From positions 1 to 9,325 of the forward strand of contig CAMPHU010000185.1 in the NCBI GenBank assembly GCA_946886065.1: a stretch of 9,325 nt of DNA, read 5' to 3'. Source of the stretch: an uncultured Massilia sp. GTDB lineage: Bacteria > Pseudomonadota > Gammaproteobacteria > Burkholderiales > Burkholderiaceae. Numbering within the stretch: the first letter of the stretch is position 1; every line of letters begins with the position of its first letter. The notes under the pieces were generated by a model. It searched no databases. It was given only the letters and a program-made list of their open reading frames with translations, and was not told where the DNA came from. A program made the translations under genes and the position numbers. Of the stretch, positions 1 to 5,827 are shown in pieces.

Positions 1-691
1 TCGCCCCGAGGGTCGCGGCCGCGGCCGGGTCGACCTGGTTGCGCAGCGCCAGCGACAGCGTGCCCACGCTGCGCGCCAGGTCGAGCTTCTCGGCCTGTTC
101 GGGCGTGACCTCGAGCGTCACCGCATTGACGACCTTGGGCCTGGTCTCGTCGCGGCTGACCTCCTGCGCCACGGCCAGCACCAGGATGCGCTCGAGCACG
201 ATCTTCGAGATATGGCGCTCGCGCTGCCCGCCCTGGGCCTGCGGCTGCGCCTCGGTTTCGGTGCTGACGATGATGTCGACGTAATTGCCGGGCAAGGCGA
301 AGCCGGCCACGCCGATCACGTCGTTGACGCGCACCGTGATGGCCCGCTTGCCTTCGGCGATCAGGGCCGAGAGGCCGCCCAGGGTGCCGGCCGGCGCCAG
401 CTTGGCCTCGCTCAGCGGTTCGCCCGCCAGCACGCTGGTGCGCAGCACCCGGCCAGCCAGCTTCTGCGGGTCGGCGAAGGCGCCTTTCGGCACGCTGTCG
501 GCCGGCCAGTCGACCAGCTTGACCATCTCGGGCGCCAGCCGCTGGCCGATATCGATGTCGGCCGCGGCCACCGCGATCCGGCCCGCGCTGTCCGCCGGGG
601 CGTTCAGCAGCCATTGGGCGGCCAGCGCCACCGCGGCCAGGCCGAACACGACGGCCAGGGCCATCACGATCACGGCACGTTGGTTTTTCAT
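1..691 (-). CDS. cpaB: Flp pilus assembly protein CpaB/RcpC (partial, C-terminus off window)
   Basis: This is the periplasmic, inner-membrane-anchored component of the Flp/Tad pilus machine; in the family it is thought to connect the inner-membrane platform to the outer-membrane secretin. The frame is open from the ATG at 691 to the left edge, giving 230 codons with no stop. Residues about 6-29 are one hydrophobic N-terminal segment (signal anchor). A SAF-like domain follows at about 38-100, then the RcpC/CpaB region, with the typical 'ALPGNYVDIIVS' stretch at about 132-143 and 'VTLEVTPEQAEKL' at about 191-203. The start is supported by GGGAG at 699-703, seven bases upstream. The ATG overlaps the TGA of the ATPase gene upstream (ATGA), which suggests translational coupling. 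Family members are usually about 250-350 residues, so a short C-terminal part is missing. The family call is firm. Confidence 0.9.
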   Translation of the reverse strand, partial: MKNQRAVIVMALAVVFGLAAVALAAQWLLNAPADSAGRIAVAAADIDIGQRLAPEMVKLVDWPADSVPKGAFADPQKLAGRVLRTSVLAGEPLSEAKLAPAGTLGGLSALIAEGKRAITVRVNDVIGVAGFALPGNYVDIIVSTETEAQPQAQGGQRERHISKIVLERILVLAVAQEVSRDETRPKVVNAVTLEVTPEQAEKLDLARSVGTLSLALRNQVDPAAAATLGA

Positions 692-2115
692 CGCAGGTCT
701 CCCATTGCAAGCGGGAGCGAGCCTGCGCCGAACAGGCTGCTCCAGGCCTGGGCCACGCTGTCCACGTCGAAGCGCGGCGTGCGTCCGGCGAAACCGGCGA
801 AATCGAGGATGCGCTGCACCAGCTCCTGCGGATATGCCGCCAGCAGCGGACGCCGGGTGCGGCGGTGCAGTTCATTCACCAGGTAATCCAGGGCGGCCTG
901 GTCGGCCTCCAGCCGGCTCAGGCGCGCCTGGCGCTGCACCAGCGCGCGGTAGCCGGCCTCGTGCAGCGGGCCGATCGCGATCCGGTAGCCGATGCGGCGC
1001 AGGCAGGACTCGTCCAGCACCGATTCGGGCGCCAGGCTGGTGGCCAGCACCAGGCTGACATCGAAAGGCAGCGCATGGGCCGGGCCGCCGGGCACGGCCA
1101 CGTGGTCGCGCCCATGCTCGAAGGCCGCCAGCAGGCGGTGCAGCAGTTCGCCGGCCGGCATGCGCTGGCGTCCCAGGTCGTCCACCACCAGCAGGCCGTT
1201 GTTGGCGCTCAGGTGCGGCGGCGCATGGAACATGCCGCTGCCGGGGTCGGCGCGCAGCTCGAGCATGTCGCGGGTCAGCTCGGCGCCGATGTGGACCAGG
1301 GGCCGCTGGCACAGCGCCCAGCGCGCGTCGCAGCTGCGCCGCTCTTCCATGCGCCGGTTCGCCAGCGGCGCCGGATGCAGGGCCGGATCGTAGAGCTGCA
1401 CGATCTCGTGCTTGACCAGCACCGCGTAGGGCACGGCGACCGGTTCCTGGCGCAGGCGGGCGAACTTCCTGGCCAGCGTGGTCTTGCCGCTGCCGGAAGG
1501 GCCGTACAGCATCAGCGGGCGCTGCGAGTGCAGGGCCGCGCCGATCAGTTCGCGCACCGCCGGCTCGAGGCCGTCCTCGCCCAGCACCGCGCGCAGCTCT
1601 CCCGGCGTGATGTTGGGTGAACTGCGCGCAGCGTCGCCTACACCCGCGCCCAAACCCGCGCCCAGGCGCAGCGACTGCTGCTCCACCACCGAGCGGTAGT
1701 GGGCCAGCGGCACCGGCGCCGGACCGCAGTAACGCGATTCGGCCAGGTAGTCGGCGGCGGCGCGCTGTCCGAAGGCGGTCAGCTGGTAGTGCACGTCGAT
1801 GTCGGCATCGCCCGACCAGGCCACCTCGGCCTGCTGCGCCGCGATCAGGCCCTGCATTACCTCGCGCACCACGCTCACCGACAGGTGCAGCCTGCCGGTC
1901 AGCACCGATAGCGGCGTCTTGCCGCCCGCATGCATCGCCTTGACCACCAGGGCGGTCACGAAGCGCGGCTCGAGGCCGGTGTCGCGCAGGGTCCGCGCCT
2001 GGCGCGGCAGCACCGGCACGGCGTCGCCGTCCACCGGCGCAAGCTGTCCGCCAGGACCGCTCGAGGCCGGATCCGTCGCCGTGTAAACCGCTGGGGCTCC
2101 CGTTAGCGCTTCCAT
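688..2115 (-). CDS. Winged-helix / AAA+ ATPase of the Flp pilus locus
   Basis: A 475-residue cytoplasmic protein with no signal peptide or membrane segment. Residues about 45-125 look like a winged helix (helices around 52-63, 68-77 and 80-93, then a 'YQLTAFGQRAAADYL' wing). A flexible Gly/Ala-rich linker lies near 150-165. The AAA+ core has Walker A GPSGSGKTT at 205-213, Walker B LLVVDDLG at 308-315 (D312, D313), a sensor-1-position strand 'LVLATSL' at 355-361 and an arginine-finger-like 'LRR' at 372-374. This resembles a family of AAA ATPases annotated only as 'ATPase', where the sensor-1 region usually reads ATNL; here the Asn is Ser (S360). It is not the pilus motor CpaF/TadA, and it lacks the CpaE/TadZ deviant Walker fold. 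A strong AGGAGGTG at 2121-2128 sets the start. Its position between the prepilin peptidase and cpaB implies a role in pilus assembly or its control, but the function is unknown. Confidence 0.85.
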   Translation of the reverse strand: MEALTGAPAVYTATDPASSGPGGQLAPVDGDAVPVLPRQARTLRDTGLEPRFVTALVVKAMHAGGKTPLSVLTGRLHLSVSVVREVMQGLIAAQQAEVAWSGDADIDVHYQLTAFGQRAAADYLAESRYCGPAPVPLAHYRSVVEQQSLRLGAGLGAGVGDAARSSPNITPGELRAVLGEDGLEPAVRELIGAALHSQRPLMLYGPSGSGKTTLARKFARLRQEPVAVPYAVLVKHEIVQLYDPALHPAPLANRRMEERRSCDARWALCQRPLVHIGAELTRDMLELRADPGSGMFHAPPHLSANNGLLVVDDLGRQRMPAGELLHRLLAAFEHGRDHVAVPGGPAHALPFDVSLVLATSLAPESVLDESCLRRIGYRIAIGPLHEAGYRALVQRQARLSRLEADQAALDYLVNELHRRTRRPLLAAYPQELVQRILDFAGFAGRTPRFDVDSVAQAWSSLFGAGSLPLAMGDLR

Positions 2116-2178
2116 ATTGCCACCTCCTGCTCAATACAAGTGTTCGAGAGAACTTGATTTGATTCTAGCGAGCGTCCA

Positions 2179-2198
2179 TGGCCGGCCTTTGACGGCCA
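2179..2198. other. Short inverted repeat between prepilin peptidase and ATPase genes
   Basis: TGGCCG (2179-2184) and CGGCCA (2193-2198) form a perfect 6-bp inverted repeat with an 8-base loop. It lies next to the terminator-like element at 2198-2218. It has no U-tract and no assigned role, and could be mRNA processing structure or chance in GC-rich DNA. Confidence 0.35.
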
Positions 2199-2218
2199 AC
2201 AAAGGGCCACCCGGCCCC
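2198..2218 (-). terminator. Weak terminator-like hairpin after prepilin peptidase gene
   Basis: Read on the minus strand, GGGCC-GGGT-GGCCC is a 5-bp GC stem with a tetraloop, followed by TTTGTT. It begins about four bases after the peptidase TAA (2224-2222). The U-tract is short and interrupted, so it would be leaky at best and would lower rather than block read-through into the ATPase gene. Confidence 0.4.
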
Positions 2219-2221
2219 GAA

Positions 2222-2752
2222 TTAGCCATAGCGGCTTATCAAAATGATCATTGTCCCGGCAGCAATTGCGACCCCGTAAGGCATGGAACCGACGCTGTCC
2301 TGGCCCCCGGCGCCGAAAGCCGGCGCGAGCGGCAGGCGCAGCAGCGCGCTGCGCAAGATGGTCCAGAGATTCGCCAGGACCGGTAGCAGGCGTCCGCGCA
2401 CGGCGACGATCGCCAGCGCCATGACGCCGCCGGCGCACCAGGCCAGGATGGCGATGTGCAGGGCCTCGATCGGACCGGTGAAGGCGCCCACGGCGGCCAT
2501 CATCTTGACGTCCCCGGCAGCCATGCCGCGGATCAGGTAAAACGGCAGGAAGACGATCAGGCCGGTGGCCATGCCGCCCAGCCAGGCCAGCACGCCGGCC
2601 AAGGGTGCGCTGGAGGCGAGGTGCAGGCCGAGTGCGCCCACGATCCCGGCCAGCAGCAGCCGGTTCGGAATGCGGCGGCTCGCCAGGTCGTTGACTGCGC
2701 TCGCCACCACCATCAGCAACAGCAAGGTATCGAGATACGGTGCAACAACCAT
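2222..2752 (-). CDS. cpaA: A24 family prepilin peptidase (TadV/CpaA type)
   Basis: An integral membrane aspartic protease that removes the leader of the Flp pilin; TadV/CpaA-type enzymes are short and lack the N-terminal methylase domain of PilD. From the chosen start it has 176 residues. The two catalytic aspartates are present: D22 in 'NDLASRRIPN' (21-30) and D81 in 'GDVKMMAAVGAF' (80-91). A conserved 'SMPYGVAIAAGT' stretch lies at about 156-167. Several hydrophobic segments (about 5-20, 34-46, 52-74, 97-118, 158-173) fit a polytopic protein. The ATG at 2752 is preceded at seven bases by GGAG (2763-2760). The frame is open back to another ATG at 2806, but that start would place the upstream terminator hairpin inside the coding sequence and has no Shine-Dalgarno, so it was rejected. 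The adjacent upstream gene encodes its likely substrate. Confidence 0.9.
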   Translation of the reverse strand: MVVAPYLDTLLLLMVVASAVNDLASRRIPNRLLLAGIVGALGLHLASSAPLAGVLAWLGGMATGLIVFLPFYLIRGMAAGDVKMMAAVGAFTGPIEALHIAILAWCAGGVMALAIVAVRGRLLPVLANLWTILRSALLRLPLAPAFGAGGQDSVGSMPYGVAIAAGTMIILISRYG

Positions 2753-2763
2753 GATGAAGCTCC

Positions 2764-2784
2764 AAAAAAAAGCCCCCCGGGGCT
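2764..2784 (-). terminator. Intrinsic terminator / attenuator after the flp pilin gene
   Basis: On the minus strand AGCCC-CGGG-GGGCT forms a 5-bp, GC-rich stem with a tetraloop, followed directly by a run of eight T (2771-2764). It sits between the pilin stop (2814-2812) and the peptidase start (2752), and the peptidase Shine-Dalgarno GGAG begins right after the T-run. A competing stem is possible between GCCCCC (2804-2799) and GGGGGC (2777-2772), also ending at the T-run. Partial termination here would give more pilin mRNA than assembly-gene mRNA. Confidence 0.7.
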
Positions 2785-2811
2785 GCTTACCGCCACGAGG
2801 GGGCACGACGA

Positions 2812-3000
2812 TCAGGTCGAGGTGGTGCCGGTCAGCGCGTTGACGACGTCCTGGAACGTGTCCTTGATCTCGGAGCCAAGCGTCTTGGCGACCGTGGCCA
2901 TCGCGACCCCGATGAGCGCGGCGATCAGTCCATACTCGATGGCGGTCACACCGTTTTCGTCGGCAACGAAGGTCTTGATGGCGGAGAACATCGTGTTCAT
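2812..3000 (-). CDS. flp: Flp/Fap-family type IVb major pilin
   Basis: A 62-residue prepilin, typical of Flp family size, and the structural subunit of the Tad pilus. The leader (1-17) ends in 'DENG'; cleavage after G17 gives a 45-residue mature pilin beginning VTAIEYGLIAALIGVA. E22 and Y23 sit at mature positions +5 and +6, the Glu/Tyr pair that defines Flp pilins. Residues about 19-40 are the hydrophobic helix that first anchors the subunit in the inner membrane and then packs the filament core. The short C-terminus is Thr/Ser-rich. AAGGAG lies six bases before the ATG, a strong site as expected for an abundant protein. The processing enzyme is encoded just downstream. Only one pilin gene is visible here. 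Confidence 0.96.
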   Translation of the reverse strand: MNTMFSAIKTFVADENGVTAIEYGLIAALIGVAMATVAKTLGSEIKDTFQDVVNALTGTTST

Positions 3001-3034
3001 GACAAACTCCTTATGGTGGTTGAGGAAACTGGCT

Positions 3035-3052
3035 GCGCCGGGGCCCCGGCGC
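3035..3052. repeat. Perfect 18-bp GC palindrome in the flp leader
   Basis: GCGCCGGGGCCCCGGCGC equals its own reverse complement, nine bases per arm. In flp mRNA it can fold into a very stable stem (7 bp with a GGCC loop), ending 34 bases upstream of the start codon and leaving the Shine-Dalgarno (about 3007-3012) free. It has no U-tract, so it is more likely a 5' mRNA stabiliser or a protein site than a terminator. Confidence 0.6.
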
Positions 3053-3072
3053 TACTGCTTTGTTGCGTTTGC

Positions 3073-3086
3073 CAGTGAGTTCACTG
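3073..3086. repeat. Inverted repeat at the predicted flp transcription start
   Basis: CAGTGA-GT-TCACTG is a perfect 6-bp inverted repeat with a 2-base centre. It lies just downstream of the promoter-like -10 element at 3096-3101, where a repressor could block initiation. This is an operator candidate only. Confidence 0.4.
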
Positions 3087-3095
3087 TAACGAATC

Positions 3096-3124
3096 ATTCC
3101 ATGCGGCAACTTGACCACAGTCAA
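3096..3124 (-). promoter_or_regulatory. Candidate sigma-70 promoter for flp
   Basis: On the minus strand a TTGACT -35 (3124-3119) is separated by 17 bases from TGGAAT (3101-3096), a weak -10. Transcription would begin near 3089, giving a leader of about 90 bases. The -35 lies inside the inverted repeat at 3111-3124. No sigma-54-type GG-N10-GC element was found. The -35 is good and the -10 poor, as for a promoter that needs an activator. Confidence 0.4.
3111..3124. repeat. Inverted repeat overlapping the candidate flp -35 element
   Basis: TTGAC-CACA-GTCAA is a perfect 5-bp inverted repeat with a 4-base centre. Its GTCAA arm is the complement of most of the candidate flp -35 (TTGACT). The overlap suggests a possible transcription-factor site, though a 5-bp repeat can occur by chance. 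Confidence 0.35.
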
Positions 3125-3220
3125 CTTTTCCTAGTGGAAACAGAAAATTCTGACGAGGAATAGACTGCCGGGGGGTGGAGGCGGAACGGCGCAAGAGCGA
3201 TGCCGGAAAATGAATAAATA

Positions 3221-3249
3221 TTGATAAGAATAATTGCCCGTAATACAAA
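3221..3249 (+). promoter_or_regulatory. Candidate sigma-70 promoter for the diguanylate cyclase gene
   Basis: TTGATA (3221-3226, five of six consensus bases) and TACAAA (3244-3249, four of six) are spaced by 17 bases, inside an AT-rich island that is conspicuous in this GC-rich window. The predicted start near 3256 gives a leader of about 55-100 bases, depending on which start codon is used. Confidence 0.5.
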
Positions 3250-3272
3250 AAAGGATTATCCTGTTTCGCTTC

Positions 3273-3290
3273 GCCGCTCAAAAAAGCGGC
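3273..3290 (+). other. Hairpin in the diguanylate cyclase leader
   Basis: GCCGCT-CAAAAA-AGCGGC is a perfect 6-bp inverted repeat with an A-rich loop, downstream of the candidate promoter and ending 19 bases before the first possible start (GTG 3310). It has no T-run, so it is not an ordinary terminator. It does not resemble a c-di-GMP riboswitch. Confidence 0.45.
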
Positions 3291-3309
3291 ACCATCGGTA
3301 CCACGCCCC

Positions 3310-4383
3310 GTGCCTTTGACTGACGACGCTCCCGTGAACGACACCCTGCTGCGACACATGGTCGACATGACCGGCCACCGCGATCACACGATGCTGGACA
3401 TCTCCGTGATCTCGGCGGTGCAGGAGCTGGGGCAGGCGGTGCAGACGCGGGTGCTGAGCATCGCGACGGTATGCGGCCAGAAGTTCGTGCGTTCGCGGGC
3501 CTGCATCCGCCAGGGCGGCGTGGCCTGCCCGGAAGAACCCCAGGACAGCGCCAGCCCGGGCGAGCCGATCGCGAGCTACCCCGCCCTGGCGCACTGCCTC
3601 GAGAACCACGATTCGCGCGCGGAATCGGCGCCATCGGCCGGCGAAGACGCCCTGCACTACCTGTGGCTGCCGGTCTGGTTCGGCGACAAGGCCGGCACCT
3701 GCCTCGAGATCGCGCACCAGGGCCCGTTCACGCCGGAAGCCATTCACGTCATCAGCGGCATCGTCAGCGTCTACCGCAACTTCCAGACCCTGCTCGACTA
3801 CAGCGAGCGCGATTCGCTCACCGGCCTGCTCAACCGCAAGACCTTCGACGACCAGCTGGCGCGCATGCTGCACGCCTCGGACAGCGAACTGCTGGTACCG
3901 GGCCACCCGGAGCGGCGCCATCACGGCAGCGAGGAAAAGCAGTGGCTGGCGGTGGTCGACGTCGACCATTTCAAGGGGGTGAACGACCGCTTCGGCCACC
4001 TGTACGGCGACGAGGTGCTGATCCTGATCGCCAACCTGCTGCAGTCTTCCTTCCGCGCGCAGGACCGCGTGTTCCGCTTCGGCGGCGAGGAGTTCGTGGT
4101 GCTGCTGCGCTCCACCACCCTCGACAACGCGCGCAAGATCATCGACCGCTTCCGCACCAACGTCGAGAGCCACGCGTTCCCGCAGGTGGGCCAGGTGACG
4201 GTGAGTGTCGGCTTCACCAGCGTCAGCGCCAGCGATTCGCCGGTGGTCACGCTCGGCCACGCCGACCAGGCGCTGTACTACGCCAAGGCCAACGGCCGCA
4301 ACCGCGCCTGTTACTACGAAGAGCTGGTCGCGCACGGCCTGCTGCAGACCGTGGCGGCCAACGATACCGCCGAATTCTTCTAG
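3310..4383 (+). CDS. Diguanylate cyclase (GGEEF domain)
   Basis: It makes c-di-GMP from two GTP. Counting from the GTG at 3310 (357 residues), the GGDEF domain runs from about D168 ('DSLTGLLNRK') to 335. Metal-binding D217 and the substrate-binding 'NDRFGH' (225-230) are present, and the active-site loop is GGEEF at 258-262. The product-inhibition I-site RxxD is intact (R249-A-Q-D252) at the standard spacing. An unusually long, charged loop (about 190-211) sits between the first helix and the strand carrying D217. The N-terminal 165 residues form a soluble, probably GAF-like sensory region with five cysteines (C55, C65, C73, C96, C131) and no membrane segment. The start is uncertain: GTG 3310, TTG 3316, GTG 3334 and ATG 3358 are all in frame, and none has a clear Shine-Dalgarno. 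It diverges from flp. Confidence 0.93.
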   Translation: MPLTDDAPVNDTLLRHMVDMTGHRDHTMLDISVISAVQELGQAVQTRVLSIATVCGQKFVRSRACIRQGGVACPEEPQDSASPGEPIASYPALAHCLENHDSRAESAPSAGEDALHYLWLPVWFGDKAGTCLEIAHQGPFTPEAIHVISGIVSVYRNFQTLLDYSERDSLTGLLNRKTFDDQLARMLHASDSELLVPGHPERRHHGSEEKQWLAVVDVDHFKGVNDRFGHLYGDEVLILIANLLQSSFRAQDRVFRFGGEEFVVLLRSTTLDNARKIIDRFRTNVESHAFPQVGQVTVSVGFTSVSASDSPVVTLGHADQALYYAKANGRNRACYYEELVAHGLLQTVAANDTAEFF

Positions 4384-4991
4384 CGCTTCGCCAGCGCGAA
4401 CCCGATCGCGTCCTCCAGGCGGTCGTCGCCCCAGAACATCTCGTCGCCCACGAAAAAGGTCGGCGCCCCGAACACGCCGCGGCGGCGCGCCTCCGCGGTC
4501 TGCTCACGCAGCGCCAGCTTGTTGACCTCGCTCACGGCCGCGGCCAGCGCCGCCTGGGGGTCGTCCACCAGGCCGGACAGGGCTTCGAGCACCCCCTCTT
4601 CCGAAGCGATCTCCAGGTCGCGCACCCAGTTGCGCAGCATGATGCGGCGGCAGAACTCCCCGATCCAGGGCGCATCGGCCCAGGCCAGCACCACCCGCAG
4701 CGGCAGCACGTTCTGACGCGGGAATTCGCTTGGATGCCTGAACGCCAGGCCGTACTTCGCGGCGCGGCGCGCGACGTCGCGCCAGGCGTACTCGCCCTTC
4801 TCCTTCTGCTGCACGAAAGGCGCCGCCTCGAAGCCCAGCTCGCGGAAGATGGGGCCGAGCAGGAAGGGCTTCCACGCCAGCCGCAGCCCGGCGCGCCGCA
4901 CCAGGTCCTCGATGCGCATCACGGTGAGATAGCTGTAGTTGCTGCCGAACTCGAACCAGAACTCGACGGCCGGCGGTGCTGAAGAACTCAT
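4380..4991 (-). CDS. 2-hydroxychromene-2-carboxylate isomerase-like protein (DsbA fold, NahD/GST-kappa family)
   Basis: A 203-residue cytoplasmic protein of the DsbA-like thioredoxin superfamily. Characterised relatives include NahD, a glutathione-dependent isomerase of naphthalene breakdown, and kappa glutathione transferases. In place of a CxxC, the first strand is followed by 'FGSNYSYL' (15-22), with S17 at the position of the catalytic serine that activates glutathione. The C-terminal 'GVFGAPTFFVGDEMFWGDDRLEDAI' region has the cis-Pro motif (GAPT) and the WGxDRL signature. The ATG at 4991 follows an AGGAGG seven bases upstream; an in-frame ATG at 5054 would add 21 unconserved residues and was rejected. 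The stop shares a CTAG with the cyclase gene. It diverges from the SDR gene across 94 bases. No naphthalene genes are visible, so the true substrate is unknown. Confidence 0.88.
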   Translation of the reverse strand: MSSSAPPAVEFWFEFGSNYSYLTVMRIEDLVRRAGLRLAWKPFLLGPIFRELGFEAAPFVQQKEKGEYAWRDVARRAAKYGLAFRHPSEFPRQNVLPLRVVLAWADAPWIGEFCRRIMLRNWVRDLEIASEEGVLEALSGLVDDPQAALAAAVSEVNKLALREQTAEARRRGVFGAPTFFVGDEMFWGDDRLEDAIGFALAKR

Positions 4992-5085
4992 CCCTGCTCC
5001 TCCTGTGTTGGTGGGGGCTTGCCCAAAACGGAACCTGCGGACACACTGCCACAATCGCGATGCGACAACAAGTCAGGGGGCATGA

Positions 5086-5826
5086 ATGAAACCAGTACTG
5101 ATCGTCACCGGCGCCGGACGCGGCATCGGCGCCGCGGTGGCGCGCCAGGCGGCGGCGCGTGGCTACGCGGTCGCCGTCAACTACCAGCGCGATGCCCAGG
5201 CCGCCGAAGCGCTGGTGCGCGAGATCGCCGCGGCCGGCGGCCGGGCGCTGGCGATCCAGGCCGACATCGGGCAGGTCCAGGAAGTGGAACAGCTGTTCGC
5301 GCGTGTGGAGACGGAACTGGGAGCGCCGGCCGCCCTGGTCAACAATGCCGGCATCACCGGCCGCATCGGCCCCTTCATGGACGCCGATCCGGCCGCGATC
5401 GAGGCCGTGTTCCGCACCAACGTGCACGGGACCATGCACTGCTGCCGCGCCGCCGTGCGCTCGTTCAGGAAGAGCAGCACGAAAGGCGTGATCGTCAACC
5501 TGTCCTCGACCGCCTCCACCCTCGGCAGCCCCAACGAATTCGTGCACTACGCCGCCAGCAAGGCCGCGGTCGAGACCTTCACGCTGGGGCTGGCGCGCGA
5601 GCTGGCGCCGGAAGGCATCCGCGTGTGCGCGGTGGCGCCGGGGTCGACCCTGACCGACATCCACGCATCCGCCGGCGAGCCGGAGCGGCCCGCGCGCGTG
5701 GCGCCGAGGATCCCGATGCAGCGCCTGGCCACGCCGGAGGAAATCGCCGAACCGGTGCTGTGGCTGCTGTCGCCCGCGGCCTCCTACGTGACCGGGACGA
5801 CCCTGCGCTGCGGCGGCGGACTGTAG
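5086..5826 (+). CDS. SDR family NAD(P)-dependent oxidoreductase
   Basis: A classical short-chain dehydrogenase/reductase of 246 residues, the usual length. The nucleotide-binding motif TGAGRGIG is at 8-15, the structural NNAG at 86-89, the catalytic Ser near 140-141, and YAASK at 155-159 (Y155, K159). The 'GSPNEFVHYAASK' stretch and 'ASYVTGTTLRCGGGL' end are typical of the subgroup often labelled glucose-1-dehydrogenase-like. N32 in 'VNYQRD', where NADP-preferring enzymes often have Arg, leaves the cofactor choice open. The ATG at 5086 follows AGGGGG (5075-5080) at five bases and starts at the Rossmann strand. Another ATG at 5082 is in a different frame. The gene diverges from the isomerase-like gene and ends seven bases before the convergent HD-GYP stop. 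The substrate cannot be told from sequence. Confidence 0.92.
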   Translation: MKPVLIVTGAGRGIGAAVARQAAARGYAVAVNYQRDAQAAEALVREIAAAGGRALAIQADIGQVQEVEQLFARVETELGAPAALVNNAGITGRIGPFMDADPAAIEAVFRTNVHGTMHCCRAAVRSFRKSSTKGVIVNLSSTASTLGSPNEFVHYAASKAAVETFTLGLARELAPEGIRVCAVAPGSTLTDIHASAGEPERPARVAPRIPMQRLATPEEIAEPVLWLLSPAASYVTGTTLRCGGGL

Positions 5827-5827
5827 A

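Larger units (their letters stand above)
3001..3309. promoter_or_regulatory. Intergenic regulatory stretch between flp and the diguanylate cyclase gene
   Basis: This 309-base gap between divergent genes holds no credible coding region. It contains the flp leader with an 18-bp GC palindrome (3035-3052), two short inverted repeats (3073-3086, 3111-3124), a promoter-like pair facing flp (3096-3124), and an AT-rich island (3211-3260, 12 of 50 bases G/C) with a promoter-like pair facing the cyclase (3221-3249). A hairpin-forming repeat lies at 3273-3290. The contrast in base composition with the flanking genes is sharp. Confidence 0.75.

Noticed and set aside
2137..2156. Imperfect dyad CAAGTGTTC-GA-GAGAACTTG upstream of the ATPase gene
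   Set aside because: Only seven of nine positions pair and no convincing -35/-10 pair adjoins it. It is too weak to call an operator.
2753..2806. Longer N-terminus for the prepilin peptidase, starting at 2806
   Set aside because: The added residues are encoded by the terminator hairpin and T-run, and a good GGAG sits before the ATG at 2752.
3256..3309. c-di-GMP riboswitch in the cyclase leader
   Set aside because: The sequence has one short hairpin with an A-rich loop and none of the conserved GEMM core or tetraloop/receptor features.
3256..4335. A 359-codon minus-strand open frame across the cyclase gene
   Set aside because: Low-complexity shadow composition with no domain, while the plus frame has every GGDEF motif in order.
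3471..4982. A 503-codon plus-strand open frame running through the cyclase and the isomerase-like gene
   Set aside because: Arg/Pro/Gly-rich frame-shifted composition. It crosses two genes of opposite direction that have clear protein families.
4992..5054. Longer N-terminus for the isomerase-like protein, starting at 5054
   Set aside because: It adds 21 unconserved residues and would place the AGGAGG Shine-Dalgarno of the 4991 start inside the coding sequence.
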